Assembly: GCA_004802705.1 (NCBI GenBank)
Contig: SGPL01000751.1
Span: 1 to 13,141, forward strand
Length of the DNA stretch: 13,141 nucleotides
Origin: Bondarzewia mesenterica
Taxonomy: Eukaryota; Basidiomycota; Agaricomycetes; Russulales; Bondarzewiaceae
Direction of reading: 5' to 3'
Part shown: piece after piece, positions 1 through 9,908 of the stretch
Numbering within the stretch: the first letter of the stretch is position 1
Layout: the number at the start of each line of letters is the position of its first letter
Position numbers and translations under genes: made by a program
The notes under the pieces: generated by a model
Database searches by the model: none
What the model saw: the letters and a program-made list of their open reading frames with translations, nothing else
What the model was told of the DNA's origin: nothing

Positions 1-26
1 GACGAGCACTTGCGGAATAGTGATTA

Positions 27-62
27 TCGTGACTATTTGTGACAAATCGTGACATTTGTGAC
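27..62. repeat. Four GTGAC units at about 10-bp spacing
   Basis: GTGAC occurs four times, beginning at 29, 39, 49 and 58, embedded alternately in TCGTGAC and TTTGTGAC. This makes an imperfect 20-bp tandem duplication. The spacing of 10, 10 and 9 bp is close to one helical turn. It lies about 270-305 bp upstream of the F-box start codon, so it could be a cluster of transcription-factor sites, but the factor is unknown and the role is inference. Confidence 0.5.
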
Positions 63-77
63 TACCCTTCCCGACTT

Positions 78-128
78 TAGCCTTTTTGAGGCCCGAAACA
101 TAGCCTTTTTGAGGCCCAATTTGAGGCC
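78..128. repeat. Direct repeat of TAGCCTTTTTGAGGCCC
   Basis: Two identical 17-bp copies (78-94 and 101-117) start 23 bp apart. A shortened third piece, TTGAGGCC, follows at 121-128. The repeat sits directly downstream of the GTGAC cluster, upstream of the F-box gene. It is visible in the sequence; its function is unknown. Confidence 0.7.
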
Positions 129-331
129 TTGGGACCGGGAAACATACATAGGAGCTTCACGGGGCCTGCAGCCTTTCGTCATTCCTTCTAGCCATCGTGA
201 ACCCATCCGCCCGTTCAGAGTTCAAGCTCAAGTCCAAATTTGAAGTTCCTTTCAAGACATGCTGCAAGAAGCAGGTCGACAGAAGAACCGCTGTTCTTAG
301 CGTCAGGCTCGCTGGCTTTTCCTCTCCTAAC

Positions 332-1956
332 ATGTCGCAGATCTCTCAAGCTCATGAGGCGATGGTGGTTTCTGAGGTATCTATTGTCCAGTGTCCTTCT
401 ATACCTTGGAATATGGTTCACAATTCTTCGTTCTCTCCTTTCTGATGCAGCTCGCCGTCACCAATGCCTCGGAACCCTATATATCCCGCCTTCCCACAGA
501 GATCCTCACCGAAATATTTCTCTTGTGTGCTGATGAGCCTGTCCGGGGAGAATCTAGGGGTTATCGTGTTTGGTGGGGATCCATCATGCGCGTGTGCCGC
601 CACTGGCACGACGTTGCTGCCAGATCAGCCTCGCTTTGGACCAACATCGTGTTCACGCCCTACCAGCTGACCGAGCTCATGTTGCAGCGCTCGCTCAGCG
701 CGCCCATCTCCATCTACTACAATTTTGCTTTCGACTACGTCACGACGGCCATGGACGAAGATGCCGTGATCCTTGCCTTGGGGCATCTCCCTCGGGCGCG
801 GGACATCGAGATCCACGGTCCAATGCTCTTGATCCATGATCTGGCGAAACGGATGGTGAAACCCGCTCCAGAGTTGGAGAGCTTGTGTCTGCGTAACATG
901 AAAGCCGGCCTGGGTCTGGGCCTGAAAGGCGTCCTGCCCGACTTGCTAGGGGGCGTCGCTCCCCGTTTGCGCAGACTCTCTCTGAGCGGCACGACGATCC
1001 CGCTGTCGTCTCCTATCCTCACACGCCTAACCCATCTTTCATTAGATGGCATCCCAGCCTCGGCTAGTTTCTCTTCGGAGCAGCTCCAAACCTGTCTCCG
1101 AGTCTTAGCTTTGCATCTGCAGGAGTTGCTGATCTGTTTCGACAACGGCGATCTCCCTGTTGCTGCCCCGCTTTCTGAGATGGGCGCTGGCCCTACGAGC
1201 TTGATATGCATGCCTGAGCTCACTGTTTTGACGTTGCATGCAACCGTGCAGTTCGTGTCGGATCTTGTCGACCATCTTGTCATTCCGTTCGACGCGAGGA
1301 TGAAAATTGTGCTCTCACCACCCCTCATTTCTGGACCCCTTGTACCGGGTTTCATGGATCCAGTGTCGTCAGCGGACCGGACCCGTCTATGGCACTCGGT
1401 CATAGTATTCTTCGGATCTTACGGTATTGAGCTGCTCGCATACACGTCTGCGGATTACAAACACGCTTATGTGCACTGTTCGGCGCATCCCCTACAGCAA
1501 GCCAACGTACTCGGGAATATCTGCGGTTTGTTACCGTTCCGCGACGTCTACGCGCTCCGTATCGAGGTCTCTGACGTCGCCCGACGCGCACAGGAGAATA
1601 CCGGCCACCGGAAGTATACGCGAGCCGAGTGGCGGTCGATATTCTCTGCTTTCACCAATGTCAGGAAGGTGGAGCTCATCGATATACCACTCGGCCACTT
1701 CATCGGAGCAGTGGAGAGATCGGGCGGCGAGGCCAGTGAGGTTCCGCTTGTGCTGGAGATGCGCGAATTGAGCGTGGGGCGCTCGGATTTGAGGCGCAAC
1801 TTTAACGACGGGTATTGGGGAAGACGGCTGCTGCTTCAGGAGTTGATGGTATATACTCCCTTTTTCCGTCTGCGGTCGAAGAGAGGCTCCCCCGTAGAAT
1901 CAATCACATTTCAGGATCACAGACTCTCTAGGGAAGAAGTCCGTGCGTTGAGGTAG
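332..1956 (+). CDS. F-box domain protein (two-exon model)
   Basis: Probable substrate receptor of an SCF ubiquitin ligase: the F-box binds Skp1 and the rest of the chain selects a target. In the preferred model exon 1 is 332-376, a 74-nt GT-AG intron covers 377-450 and exon 2 runs 451-1956, giving 516 aa. The join is in frame. The F-box covers about residues 26-82: ISRLPTEILTEIFLLC, then VCRHWHDVA and SLWTNIVF, the classic pattern of mushroom F-box proteins. The remainder is leucine-rich in places (RLRRLSLSG, LTHLSLDG), as expected for degenerate leucine-rich repeats, but no regular repeat array is clear. Unspliced alternatives start at ATG 391 (521 aa) or ATG 445 and give the same F-box. No signal peptide or membrane segment is evident in the spliced form. 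It converges on the transporter gene 1.4 kb away. The family call is secure; the target is unknown. Confidence 0.85.
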
Positions 1957-3384
1957 ATCGGTTGTCGAGGCATTTTGTAGTTTCCTTTTGCAGACCTTAT
2001 TTTTTGTATGTAAGAAAGTTGTTCTGTCTTCTCAAATTGAACAGTCCTGATCCGACTTCACTTGGATCCATAGCCCAAAGTCCCGAATTCGCCAATCAAC
2101 CTGAACCAACTACACTGAATGTTATCGGCTTCGCCATAATTCAAAACGCGACAAGTATAGACTTTCACTGGTGGGTTCGCCTAGAGAGACCTTCAAGCTG
2201 CAGCTTTGATCTCCCGAGTTCGTCTCTCCGTGACTCCAAAATCTATGCGCTCCGTCGGCGCAACCCATCTTCCGAGCGAATTGGCCCATACGGTCTCAAA
2301 AGAAATAAAAACGGTTACCTCGGGGATCGGGCGTTGGCAGATGTACAAACGAGTACGACATCTCATCATCTCTCTCTCCGCTTCCGCAATGCTTTTGAAC
2401 TCACAAGTTGCGTGGTTATCAGTTAGGAACCGTGCCTTCGAGCTGCTACATATGATCCGTCGCCTTGCCTATCGGCCACTCGTACTCAACCATGATACAC
2501 GGCTCGTGCTAATCCTCAACCTATTTTTAATTTTTTTTTTTTGGACGCAACCCGATCCAACGAGTAACGCCTTCGGCCTCCTGCGGCGTGTGCCCATATA
2601 CACATGCAGGAGCGCTGCACATGGTCACAAAGGCGACTCATTCAGAACTCAAATTGCGAGCCCCGGCGTCGCGAGCCCACCGTCACAGCCTCGACCGAAC
2701 GGGGAGACAACAGTCTCGAGCTCAAACATTCTACGTAGTCTTAAACTTGCAAGGCCCACCCACGCGTGTATTCGGATGGGGTTTCGGTTCGAGCCTATGC
2801 TCAAACATCCCGCTTTCTCTGCTCGTGTGCGTTCCACGGTCCACCCCCACAATTATATTACAATCAAATGCCGCGGAGTCGGCCGTCGATCCAGGACCAA
2901 CTGTACCTCATCGTACCTACTCCACAGCGGCAAAGACCAGCACAGACCTCTATGGACTCAGCGGAGTGACAAGGATAACGTGGCCTAAATACTTTATCCA
3001 ACATCGAGCATGCGGTGCTTCGATCGCTGCAGGGCCGTTTCGGAATGATCAGCCTCTTTATTTTTCTTTTGCAATATGAAACGCGAAAAAAAAATAGGAC
3101 TCGCCGATAAGCTCGAGGAGAAAACTAATGATATTTTGAGACGAACATTACACTTGCTATTCTATCCAACGGCCGAAACAAACAAACCCGTTACATATGA
3201 CTGTGATTCCAACATATCGTCTGAAAAGCGAGTAAGTTACAGTGGCATCACCTTCGTCATCTTCGTCACATCAACAGTATCAGTATCAAGAAATAGAACA
3301 GGGAAAAGTCAATCCCATGATCCCGACGGAAGTACACTAACCCTACAGCGATGGTATGTATGTAGAGGACTGCTAGTGCCGTGC
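1957..3384. other. Convergent intergenic region, no supported gene
   Basis: This lies between the 3' ends of the F-box and transporter genes. Open frames of up to 260 codons occur (for example 2206-2988, plus strand), but their translations show no domain, no coherent codon pattern and no good promoter. The stretch holds a T13 run near 2530, an A8 run near 3090 and short repeats such as CTTCGTCA near 3250-3270. I see no RNA gene or transposon ends. It presumably contains both 3' UTRs. Confidence 0.5.
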
Positions 3385-6037
3385 TCATTTCTCCAGATGA
3401 CCCTCCTGCAAATTGTTGAGTTCCTCCTCGACATCGTCGAGGTGGCGGAACATGAACCAGAAGAAGACACCACCGACCGCAGCGATGACGGCCATAACAC
3501 CGTAGTTCCATACGAGTAACGGATCCGACGACAGCGCTGCGACAGATAGAATCAGCAACTCTGATAAAAGATAGGAGGAACGAGATGGAGAGAACGCACC
3601 GGTGAATGCCTCGCCGAGCGCATTGGCGACGGCAGAGGTGAACAAGAACACTGCCATGACGAGGGACTTCATGTTCGCGGGCGCCTTGGTGAAGGCATAC
3701 TCAAGGCCTGTGATAGAAGCGAGAATCTCGGAGAAGGCGATGAGGACGTATGCGCCAGTTTGAATCCAGACATTGAGGTCGGACGTAATGGCGTTACCAC
3801 CAGCGTCCACGCAAGTGGAAACGGAATACCCGCAGGGGTTGCGCTGATATCAATAGAGAAGTAGGATAGCAATGTTCAGAACGATACGAGACCTTCGAAG
3901 ATAACGGGACAATTACTTTGTAGATGTAGTGCTGTGTAACGGCCGCCCAGATCATGGCAGCGGCTCCGGTAAAGAATCCAGCTGTGATTTTGCGAATGGG
4001 GGTGACCCTGATGCCAATACGACGGAGGAAAGGATAGAGCTAAATCACGGAGAGATTCTAGAATCAGCGCAAATCCTCTGACGAGTGAAGACGGACGCGA
4101 AGGACTTACGAAGATATCACAGATGGGGATGAAGATGAGGAGAGCAAAGGGATCAAGGTTGTTAATGACATCGTTGGGGACACCGTTCGTGACCATGACA
4201 GCAGCCTGAGAGGTCAAGTTGTTGACCATCTGATTGTAGGTGAGCCCTGCGAAGTATATTATCAGCATCATGATCGTCCACGACTGGGGGGAAGTGAAGC
4301 TAACAGTAAATGGGGTACCACAAGAACACCGTGCACGCTTTGAAACCTCTGCGCACTTCGTCAACCCACTGGTCATCAAATGTCATCCACCGTGGCCGAT
4401 CAACCTCAGCGACTTTGCTCGGCTTCACGTCGTCCCAGAAATCAGCGGCTGTCAAGTTTTTGAAGGTTCTTACGGGGTTAATGGACCATCGGCCGCGGCT
4501 GGCGAAAGCCCAAAGACGCACTGCTTTTGACAGAACGGAGCCTTGCGGAGGAGAGCGGTTGTACATATTGCGTCCAGCCACAAGCACGAGAGGGCAGAGA
4601 AGGAAGATGATCGTGGGGAGAGTGAAGGACAGCCAGAAACCAACGTACTACAGGGAAGGGTCGGCGCGAACGGCCGCTGTCAAAATCCAGATACAATCGC
4701 ATGGATAAGCGGAATGAAACGCACCTTCTCAGCGAAGGTCATGGCAACCTGTCCGACGAGAGCGCCAACGTTGATAAAGAAGTAAAAGTACTACCAAATA
4801 TGCCAGTTAAGCATTGGCGGGAAACCCATCAGTCAACGCTGGGACCTACCATATAGATCCTGGAGGTAGTCATACTTGGATCCACGATGACTCTCTCGCC
4901 TTTACGCGTTTGGATAACATAGGGCCTGAGCAACTTCTGCTGCTCCGCAACGAGTGGAGAGATATTCGACTTGAATCCGCCCGTGCCAAGGCCCATGACG
5001 ATCATCGCAATGACCAGGCATCCTAAAGCGCCCTTTTGGTGTTCGAGGACGGGTGGGAGGGCAGAGACGATGAGGATGACGTGACCGACGAGGGCGACGA
5101 AAACGGAACCGCAGATGGTGTTGAAGCGACCGAACTTGGCGTCGGCAAGGTACGCGCCGTAAAGAGGAGTGACGTAGCACCTGCATATCAAGGTGTGTGA
5201 AAATGGTTGCACATACGGTAGGATGATAGGAGTTGTCAAGGAAAAGCGCATATATCCACGTCAATAGCGCGCGTGGGCAAGTAAGCGCACAAGAGATAGT
5301 GCACATAGCTGACAGGATGATGCATGCAGTCTGGCAACGCGCGTTGTCCGTAGTTCGTAGCATATACACGCAAGAATGTAACATATTCAAGTCAAAGGGC
5401 ACTCACCAGAAATTGAAAAATGTCGTGAGACCAAAAGATGCGCGCTGGCCCTGATCGAGGGCACCTGGCTGGCCATGAGCACCACTAGAACCAGTGTGAG
5501 AGCCCGGAGGGAGCGGTTGTTGGATGAAATTCGTCTAAGTGAAGTTTGAGAGCAACTCTCCAATGGTGGGCACTTCTAAAGTACTCACGAAGACAATGGT
5601 GCTGCCTATATCGCACTTTCGTTATCATCAGTGAAGCATAATATCGCGAGGAACTCGTACCATAGAACTGTCAAACACCAGTCAGCACGAGTGAGAAAAG
5701 ATCAAAGGAAGGCGCATATACTCACTGAAAACCGCTCCGCCAGCTCCACAAATGCGATCACTATTTTACAAGTGTGATTTCGACTTTCTCAGCGACCGCC
5801 AGACAGAAAACGTACGTGATACTGCAGCTGGAACTCACAATAAGTGTTCCAGTTGATGGTGTCGGAGACGTGTCTGAGGGACTTCATCTCCTCATCCGTT
5901 GGGTAAATGTAGCCATTGTCAACATCGAGGTCGTGTGAGTCCGTTGTTGATAAGGCCTTCTTCTCATCAATGATGGCGCCGTGTCTCGCTGCCTCGCCCG
6001 TCGCAGCGTAGAAAGCGTCGTCGGTTTGCCTCTCCAT
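3385..6037 (-). CDS. POT/PTR2-family proton-coupled oligopeptide transporter
   Basis: Plasma-membrane symporter importing di- and tripeptides with protons (POT/PTR family, major facilitator fold). Twelve exons on the minus strand join in frame to 593 aa: 6037-5839, 5760-5726, 5667-5661, 5605-5589, 5534-5407, 5180-4850, 4790-4725, 4647-4305, 4246-4110, 4039-3917, 3843-3600, 3536-3385. All introns are GT-AG, 54-78 nt except 226 nt for the fifth. Visible family marks: a hydrophilic N-terminus, then the ExxER proton-coupling motif (E72, E75, R76) followed by FSFYG; PTR signature GAYLADAKFGR (137-147); FYFFINVGAL (241-250); the conserved fungal stretch MTFDDQWVDEVRRGFKAC; and WNYG plus a last membrane helix near the C-terminus. 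Length is normal for fungal PTR2. ATG 6037 is chosen because the open frame above it begins with TTG. The gene appears intact. The exact peptide range cannot be read from sequence; the family call is very sure. Confidence 0.95.
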
Positions 6038-6132
6038 GGGTCTCTGCGCGCGGGGAAAAGTGCGGGCGGACAAGTAAGGGGGGATCTGAACGCGTGAGAG
6101 CGAAGACGAAGGCTTCCCACATGACAGATGAG

Positions 6133-6141
6133 TTTTTTATA
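6133..6141 (-). promoter_or_regulatory. TATA box of the peptide transporter gene
   Basis: On the minus strand the sequence reads TATAAAAAA, about 96 bp upstream of the start codon at 6037. This is a normal place for a fungal core promoter and supports the chosen start. It was identified by eye only. Confidence 0.55.
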
Positions 6142-6240
6142 CCTCGCAATTGTATCACCGGGTGGAGACATTGATGGAGCATATGGTACACTTCACTTCG
6201 TGCCTAGCCTGCCACGTCTCTTTTGGGACTTATTGGTGAA

Positions 6241-6309
6241 TTATCTGCCTCGATCATTAAATTCAACCAAATTTAGGTCAGATACCTCTCCGCGTCGCCC
6301 ACCTTATCT
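6241..6309 (-). promoter_or_regulatory. Two GATA-factor-type motifs upstream of transporter
   Basis: TTATCT occurs at 6241-6246 and 6304-6309, reading AGATAA (a WGATAR match) on the transporter's strand. They lie about 204 and 267 bp upstream of its start codon. In fungi, GATA factors of the AreA/Nit2 type activate nitrogen-scavenging genes, and peptide transporters are known targets. Six-base motifs arise often by chance, so the link is inference. Confidence 0.3.
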
Positions 6310-6680
6310 TCTCCTTTCCCCGGATCCAAGGAGCTCGCGCTTGTCGATGTCAAGCAACTCAAGCCGCGATGGACCATGGCTGAGACTCTCCGTAGGCTTA
6401 GCTAGCCCGTGTTTGACGCGTGAATGATCCAGAGCTCGAATCGTGCCAGATTGCGCCCCACTAATCTACTGCTCATAAATCATCGAAAGACTCTGGATCT
6501 CGCAGACCACCCGCAAGACGCGCTGGACGTCAAACGTACCTTTATATGCAGTCTCGCGACCATACGATGGGCTTCCACGGAAAACGCTATCAAGCTGTGG
6601 CGAATGGAGCATATGACCTGGGAGCTTGAGCGCTCCAGTGCTTCCGATAAGAGTAAGCGGTGGGCTGGACATAATTGATC

Positions 6681-6727
6681 CGCACGCGAAGCCTTGGATG
6701 CAATTCATCGACAAGGCTTCGCGTGCG
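6681..6727. repeat. Perfect 15-bp inverted repeat with 17-nt loop
   Basis: CGCACGCGAAGCCTT (6681-6695) is followed by its exact reverse complement AAGGCTTCGCGTGCG (6713-6727). The 17-nt spacer itself contains ATG-CAATT-CAT, a small nested inversion. The arms are GC-rich and would form a stable hairpin or cruciform. It is about 645 bp upstream of the transporter start and about 750 bp beyond the phytase-like stop. It lacks the T-tract of a bacterial terminator, and the function is unknown. Confidence 0.85.
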
Positions 6728-7475
6728 CAGGACCCGGTGCACCTAAAAAAAATTTGCCCGCTGAGGCGTAAGAATAGAACGGCCAGATACGTACTAGTAT
6801 TTGTTCACCATGGTATCGCATTGACATGAAGTCCATCCCGAAATCGCAGCAGAAAGATTCAGAACAGCATATGAGTGTATCTCCCTCCAGTTGATGGTCA
6901 AGACCGCAATGAGATATGCCACCCCCTCTTTGATTCATATTATAGAGCCGCAATGCGCTGACTCGATCTGCTGAGGCTCCGAACAAGTCACGGGTCACGC
7001 AGATAAATTTCCTTTATTTTCAAACTTCCTGGGGTCCCCTGTCTCCTCGACGAATCTGCGATTCTCGGTATCAACGCTTGCGCGCTCGGACCTGCTCGGA
7101 CCGCCATGCTTGACCCCACAACATGGAAAAAAAAGCCTTCTCCGCTTCAAACGCAAAATACCTACATGCTGAATCTCTGAGAGTGGGCCTGGCGCTGCCT
7201 TGACCATCCATAACACATACGTACCTTGGAATTGAACAAAACCCCCGAACTGATTCCAAAGTGCACCTACACGCGAACAAAAAAGGTATCCTGATATTAT
7301 TCCTTGGCCAAACAAATCCGCAATGACATACATTGCTCGAGTTTCATCGAAGCCCCGCCTCGCCATCTTTTCCACGCCTCGACTGACGATCCGCAATACA
7401 TGACACTGTGCGCACCACTTATCGCACAAAGGCATCGACAGGCAACAGATGAGTGTAGGTCCTGTCTCGGACACA

Positions 7476-9862
7476 CTAGATCCTGCAGTTCCTCACTAGG
7501 TCGCCGAGAACAGCGCCAGGGAGCGTGACCCTAAACACCATGAATTGATTATCGTTATCAAGCCCTGCGTCATACGGTTGGCCTATGGATATCCCATGCG
7601 TAGTGATGAAGTCGTTATCCGCCTGCACAGATGCTCAGTAAACCATTGATAGAGATATCACCGTGACATTTTAACATCGCGGGGATACAGTAGGATACAT
7701 CGGCGGGGTACCTGAAAAAAAAAATGGAAAACAGATTTTGCACGACTCACCGCAGTGAACAAGAAATAATCATCTGGGGACTCGGGGTCCCCCAACCGGT
7801 GCGAGGGCAAGCGATTCCCATTTGGCATCTATGAGTGTCTGATCGACTGGATTGCCTTATATCGCACACCGTATGGTCCCATTCCATAGCAAATCAGACA
7901 CGTTTCGTCGGACGAATGTGGACATGCTTAGCGTGCTTGGGAGATGCACTCACCATTGTGCAGCCCAAACCTTGCGAGCTGCGTGCCATTGATGAAACTG
8001 ACGAAGCCCACGTAAGTCGCAGGCGTGATGGAGGAATCCAGCACGCCCTTCTTCGCAATGGGATTCAAGGGATCATCGTATTCTGTGCCATGTATATCCG
8101 TCGCGTTCGAGATATCAATGAGATCGGCTTGCCTAGGCGATAAAGTTTGATATCAGTGTAACTGTCTCAGCGTACGATGGAAATTGAGGGAAGAGAAGCA
8201 TGTGGGTTTGATCGGTTGTGGTTTTGTCGTGCGATTAGGAAGAGGGTCAGGAGGGGTCAGGGGGAGGACAAAGCAGGCACAAGGTGTTGTTAGAATCGTG
8301 CAAGATATCGAAAATGATGTCACAGGTACACGCGAACAGCTTGTGCGAAAAGGTGTTCACTGGAACAGGAACGTATGTAGAAGAGCAGTTATCACTGAAA
8401 CTCACTTATAAGCAGACTCGTTGCCGTTTCCTCCGTGTCCACCTCCGTCACGTGCCAACACAAGAAACACGCCTGGCGAGACGAAATGCAACTCACTTGC
8501 AGCCAATGTCTTGCCGTCGCTATCCTGAGGGAGCGATACGACCCACTCGCCAATGAGTGCAGGTCGATCAACCGAAGGACCAGAAATATCGTAGGCTAGA
8601 AGACGCGTATTGCGTGAATGTGACTTTTTATTACCTCCGTCTTGGATGGTCGCGGATTGGAGAAGAGCATAGAGCGTGTCACCGCTGCTGTCTACCGACA
8701 GTCCCTCAAATCCTGTGGGAGATATCGAGTGTGTAAAGAGCTGGTGACCTGTGGTAAGAGAGAAACCTAATCGACCTTGGTTCCCGGCACGCCCCGTATC
8801 CGGATTATTCTCAGATGAGAAGTTCAAATCACCGTCGGTGAATGGGAGGATTGCGCCTGGAGGCTGGATAGTCTGGAGCAACTGTCCATTCTCTGTGAAC
8901 CTGTAAATATAAGGTCCGTACTCGTCGCTCGCCCAAAACCTACATGCCAACCGGTGAGAGTTCATCCCGCCATCAGCACCCAGCCATATGGCATCCATTG
9001 AACTGTCAAAGAGTCAGAGTCAGGAGATGCAGACTCACGAGCCATCGCTGTTGAGCACCAAGCCCTCCAAGTCGAGAGTCAGCCGGTCATCCATTTGGCT
9101 CGATATAGGCATGGGAGGATCGGCTGTCGCCTGCTGTGGGAAACCACTTTGCGCTTGTCGGACACCAGTAGCATCAAGGCCGGTCGTGTTCACATCTTTG
9201 CGCTCGAAGTATAGCGTCGTATCACGATAGGTCAGTCGCAGAGTTTGTTGAGCGTCCGTGAAAGATAAGGGTGCCGTATCATAATAGGGCGAGAAGACGA
9301 AATCAACGGAATGATGCCGTCCTTGGTAATTCACAGTGCCGTCACTGTGATGCAATGGGCGGTATTATTCGTATGAAGATGCGGAGATAGAGCGAAGGGA
9401 AAAAATGATACACGTTGAATCCGCGATCAGGTTGAACAATCAGTGTGCCGGAGTACGATCCATCCAAGCTCTTGCTAAAAGACGAAAGGGCAATGGCACT
9501 TCCGATCCCACCAATAGTGTCCCCTACGAAACCCGCGTCCATTAGCATGATTAGATCGTCTTTCGCCTGCTCGCATAACGCACCAGTGGATTCGGTAGCA
9601 TTTGATGGAATGAACCCAAACCCAACGAGCCCCTACAGCGGGTGACGCGGGAAGAATTGAGTCGTGCTTAGGCAAATACAATGCCAATAAAGACAGACGA
9701 TACCTTGTTGACATACATTTTGCCATTGATTGAAACCGAGAACGTCAACGAAGGGTCCGGTTTGGTTGGTTTGCTCAGGGCGGTATGTGCATGCCTGGAA
9801 GGTCTGGCGTGAGCGCACAAGCTCAACGCTAGGAGCTGGATGGCAAGGGCACTGAGAATCAT
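7476..9862 (-). CDS. Secreted phytase-like (esterase-like) protein, frame break near 3' end
   Basis: Member of the phytase-like/esterase-like family, a presumed secreted hydrolase whose substrate is not firmly known. Nine exons: 9862-9704, 9632-9584, 9523-9412, 9344-9039, 8939-8776, 8712-8406, 8132-7954, 7855-7751, 7622-7476; introns 71, 60, 67, 99, 63, 273, 98 and 128 nt. A signal peptide is evident (residues 1-19, hydrophobic core AIQLLALSL, cleavage likely after AHA). Family motifs: ESTGDTIGGIGSA, QPDRGFNV, LEGLVLNSDG followed by SDEYGPYIYRF (about 199-223), NQGFEGL across an intron, ALLQSATIQDGG, SSITPATYV, ARFGLHNG, DAKWESLALAPVG, DDYFLFTA, ADNDF and AGLDNDNQF. In exon 8 a C5 run (plus strand 7789-7793) shifts the frame: as written the protein stops at 453 aa, while one base fewer gives 508 aa and puts the last exon in its proper frame. 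Sequencing error is more likely than decay, since everything downstream is conserved. No RHGxRxP motif of true histidine phytases is present. Confidence 0.9.
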
Positions 9863-9900
9863 GGTGCCTTGGAACAGAGCTCATTGGAGAGAACTCACTT

Positions 9901-9908
9901 CTTATATA
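9901..9908 (-). promoter_or_regulatory. TATA box of the phytase-like gene
   Basis: The minus strand reads TATATAAG about 39 bp upstream of the ATG at 9862. If transcription starts some 30 bp downstream, as is common, the 5' leader would be only about ten bases. It supports the gene start that yields the signal peptide. Confidence 0.5.

Larger units (their letters stand above)
6142..7475. other. Intergenic region between transporter and phytase-like gene
   Basis: This holds the transporter promoter on its left and the 3' flank of the phytase-like gene on its right. Open frames up to 159 codons (6995-7474, minus strand) show no recognisable domain. The notable structure is the inverted repeat at 6681-6727. 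A-runs occur near 6745 and 7130. No RNA gene was seen. Confidence 0.5.

Noticed and set aside
735..1403. 222-codon open frame antisense to the F-box gene
   Set aside because: It is the mirror of a real coding region; its translation is Arg/Ser/Pro-rich without a domain.
2787..2797. GGTTCGAGCCT, resembling a tRNA B box
   Set aside because: No matching A box, no T-arm stem and no acceptor stem around it.
2206..2988. 260-codon open frame, plus strand, between the F-box and transporter genes
   Set aside because: No recognisable domain, irregular codon use and overlapping equally long frames in other phases; it looks like random open sequence.
6038..6073. Upstream extension of the transporter N-terminus
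   Set aside because: The extension begins with TTG, not ATG; the first ATG in frame is 6037 and the TATA box is correctly placed for it.
6995..7474. 159-codon open frame, minus strand, directly after the phytase-like stop
   Set aside because: No family resemblance and it would lie in the probable 3' UTR; kept as non-coding.
7829..7953. Longer version of the seventh phytase-like intron, with acceptor at 7829
   Set aside because: The acceptor at 7856 keeps nine more codons (reading NPVDQTLID) that fit the family spacing between FGLHNG and AKWES.
8449..8459. CACGTG in the phytase-like gene as a Pho4-type phosphate-response site
   Set aside because: It lies inside exon 6, not in the promoter, and the upstream region has only partial matches such as CACGTT.
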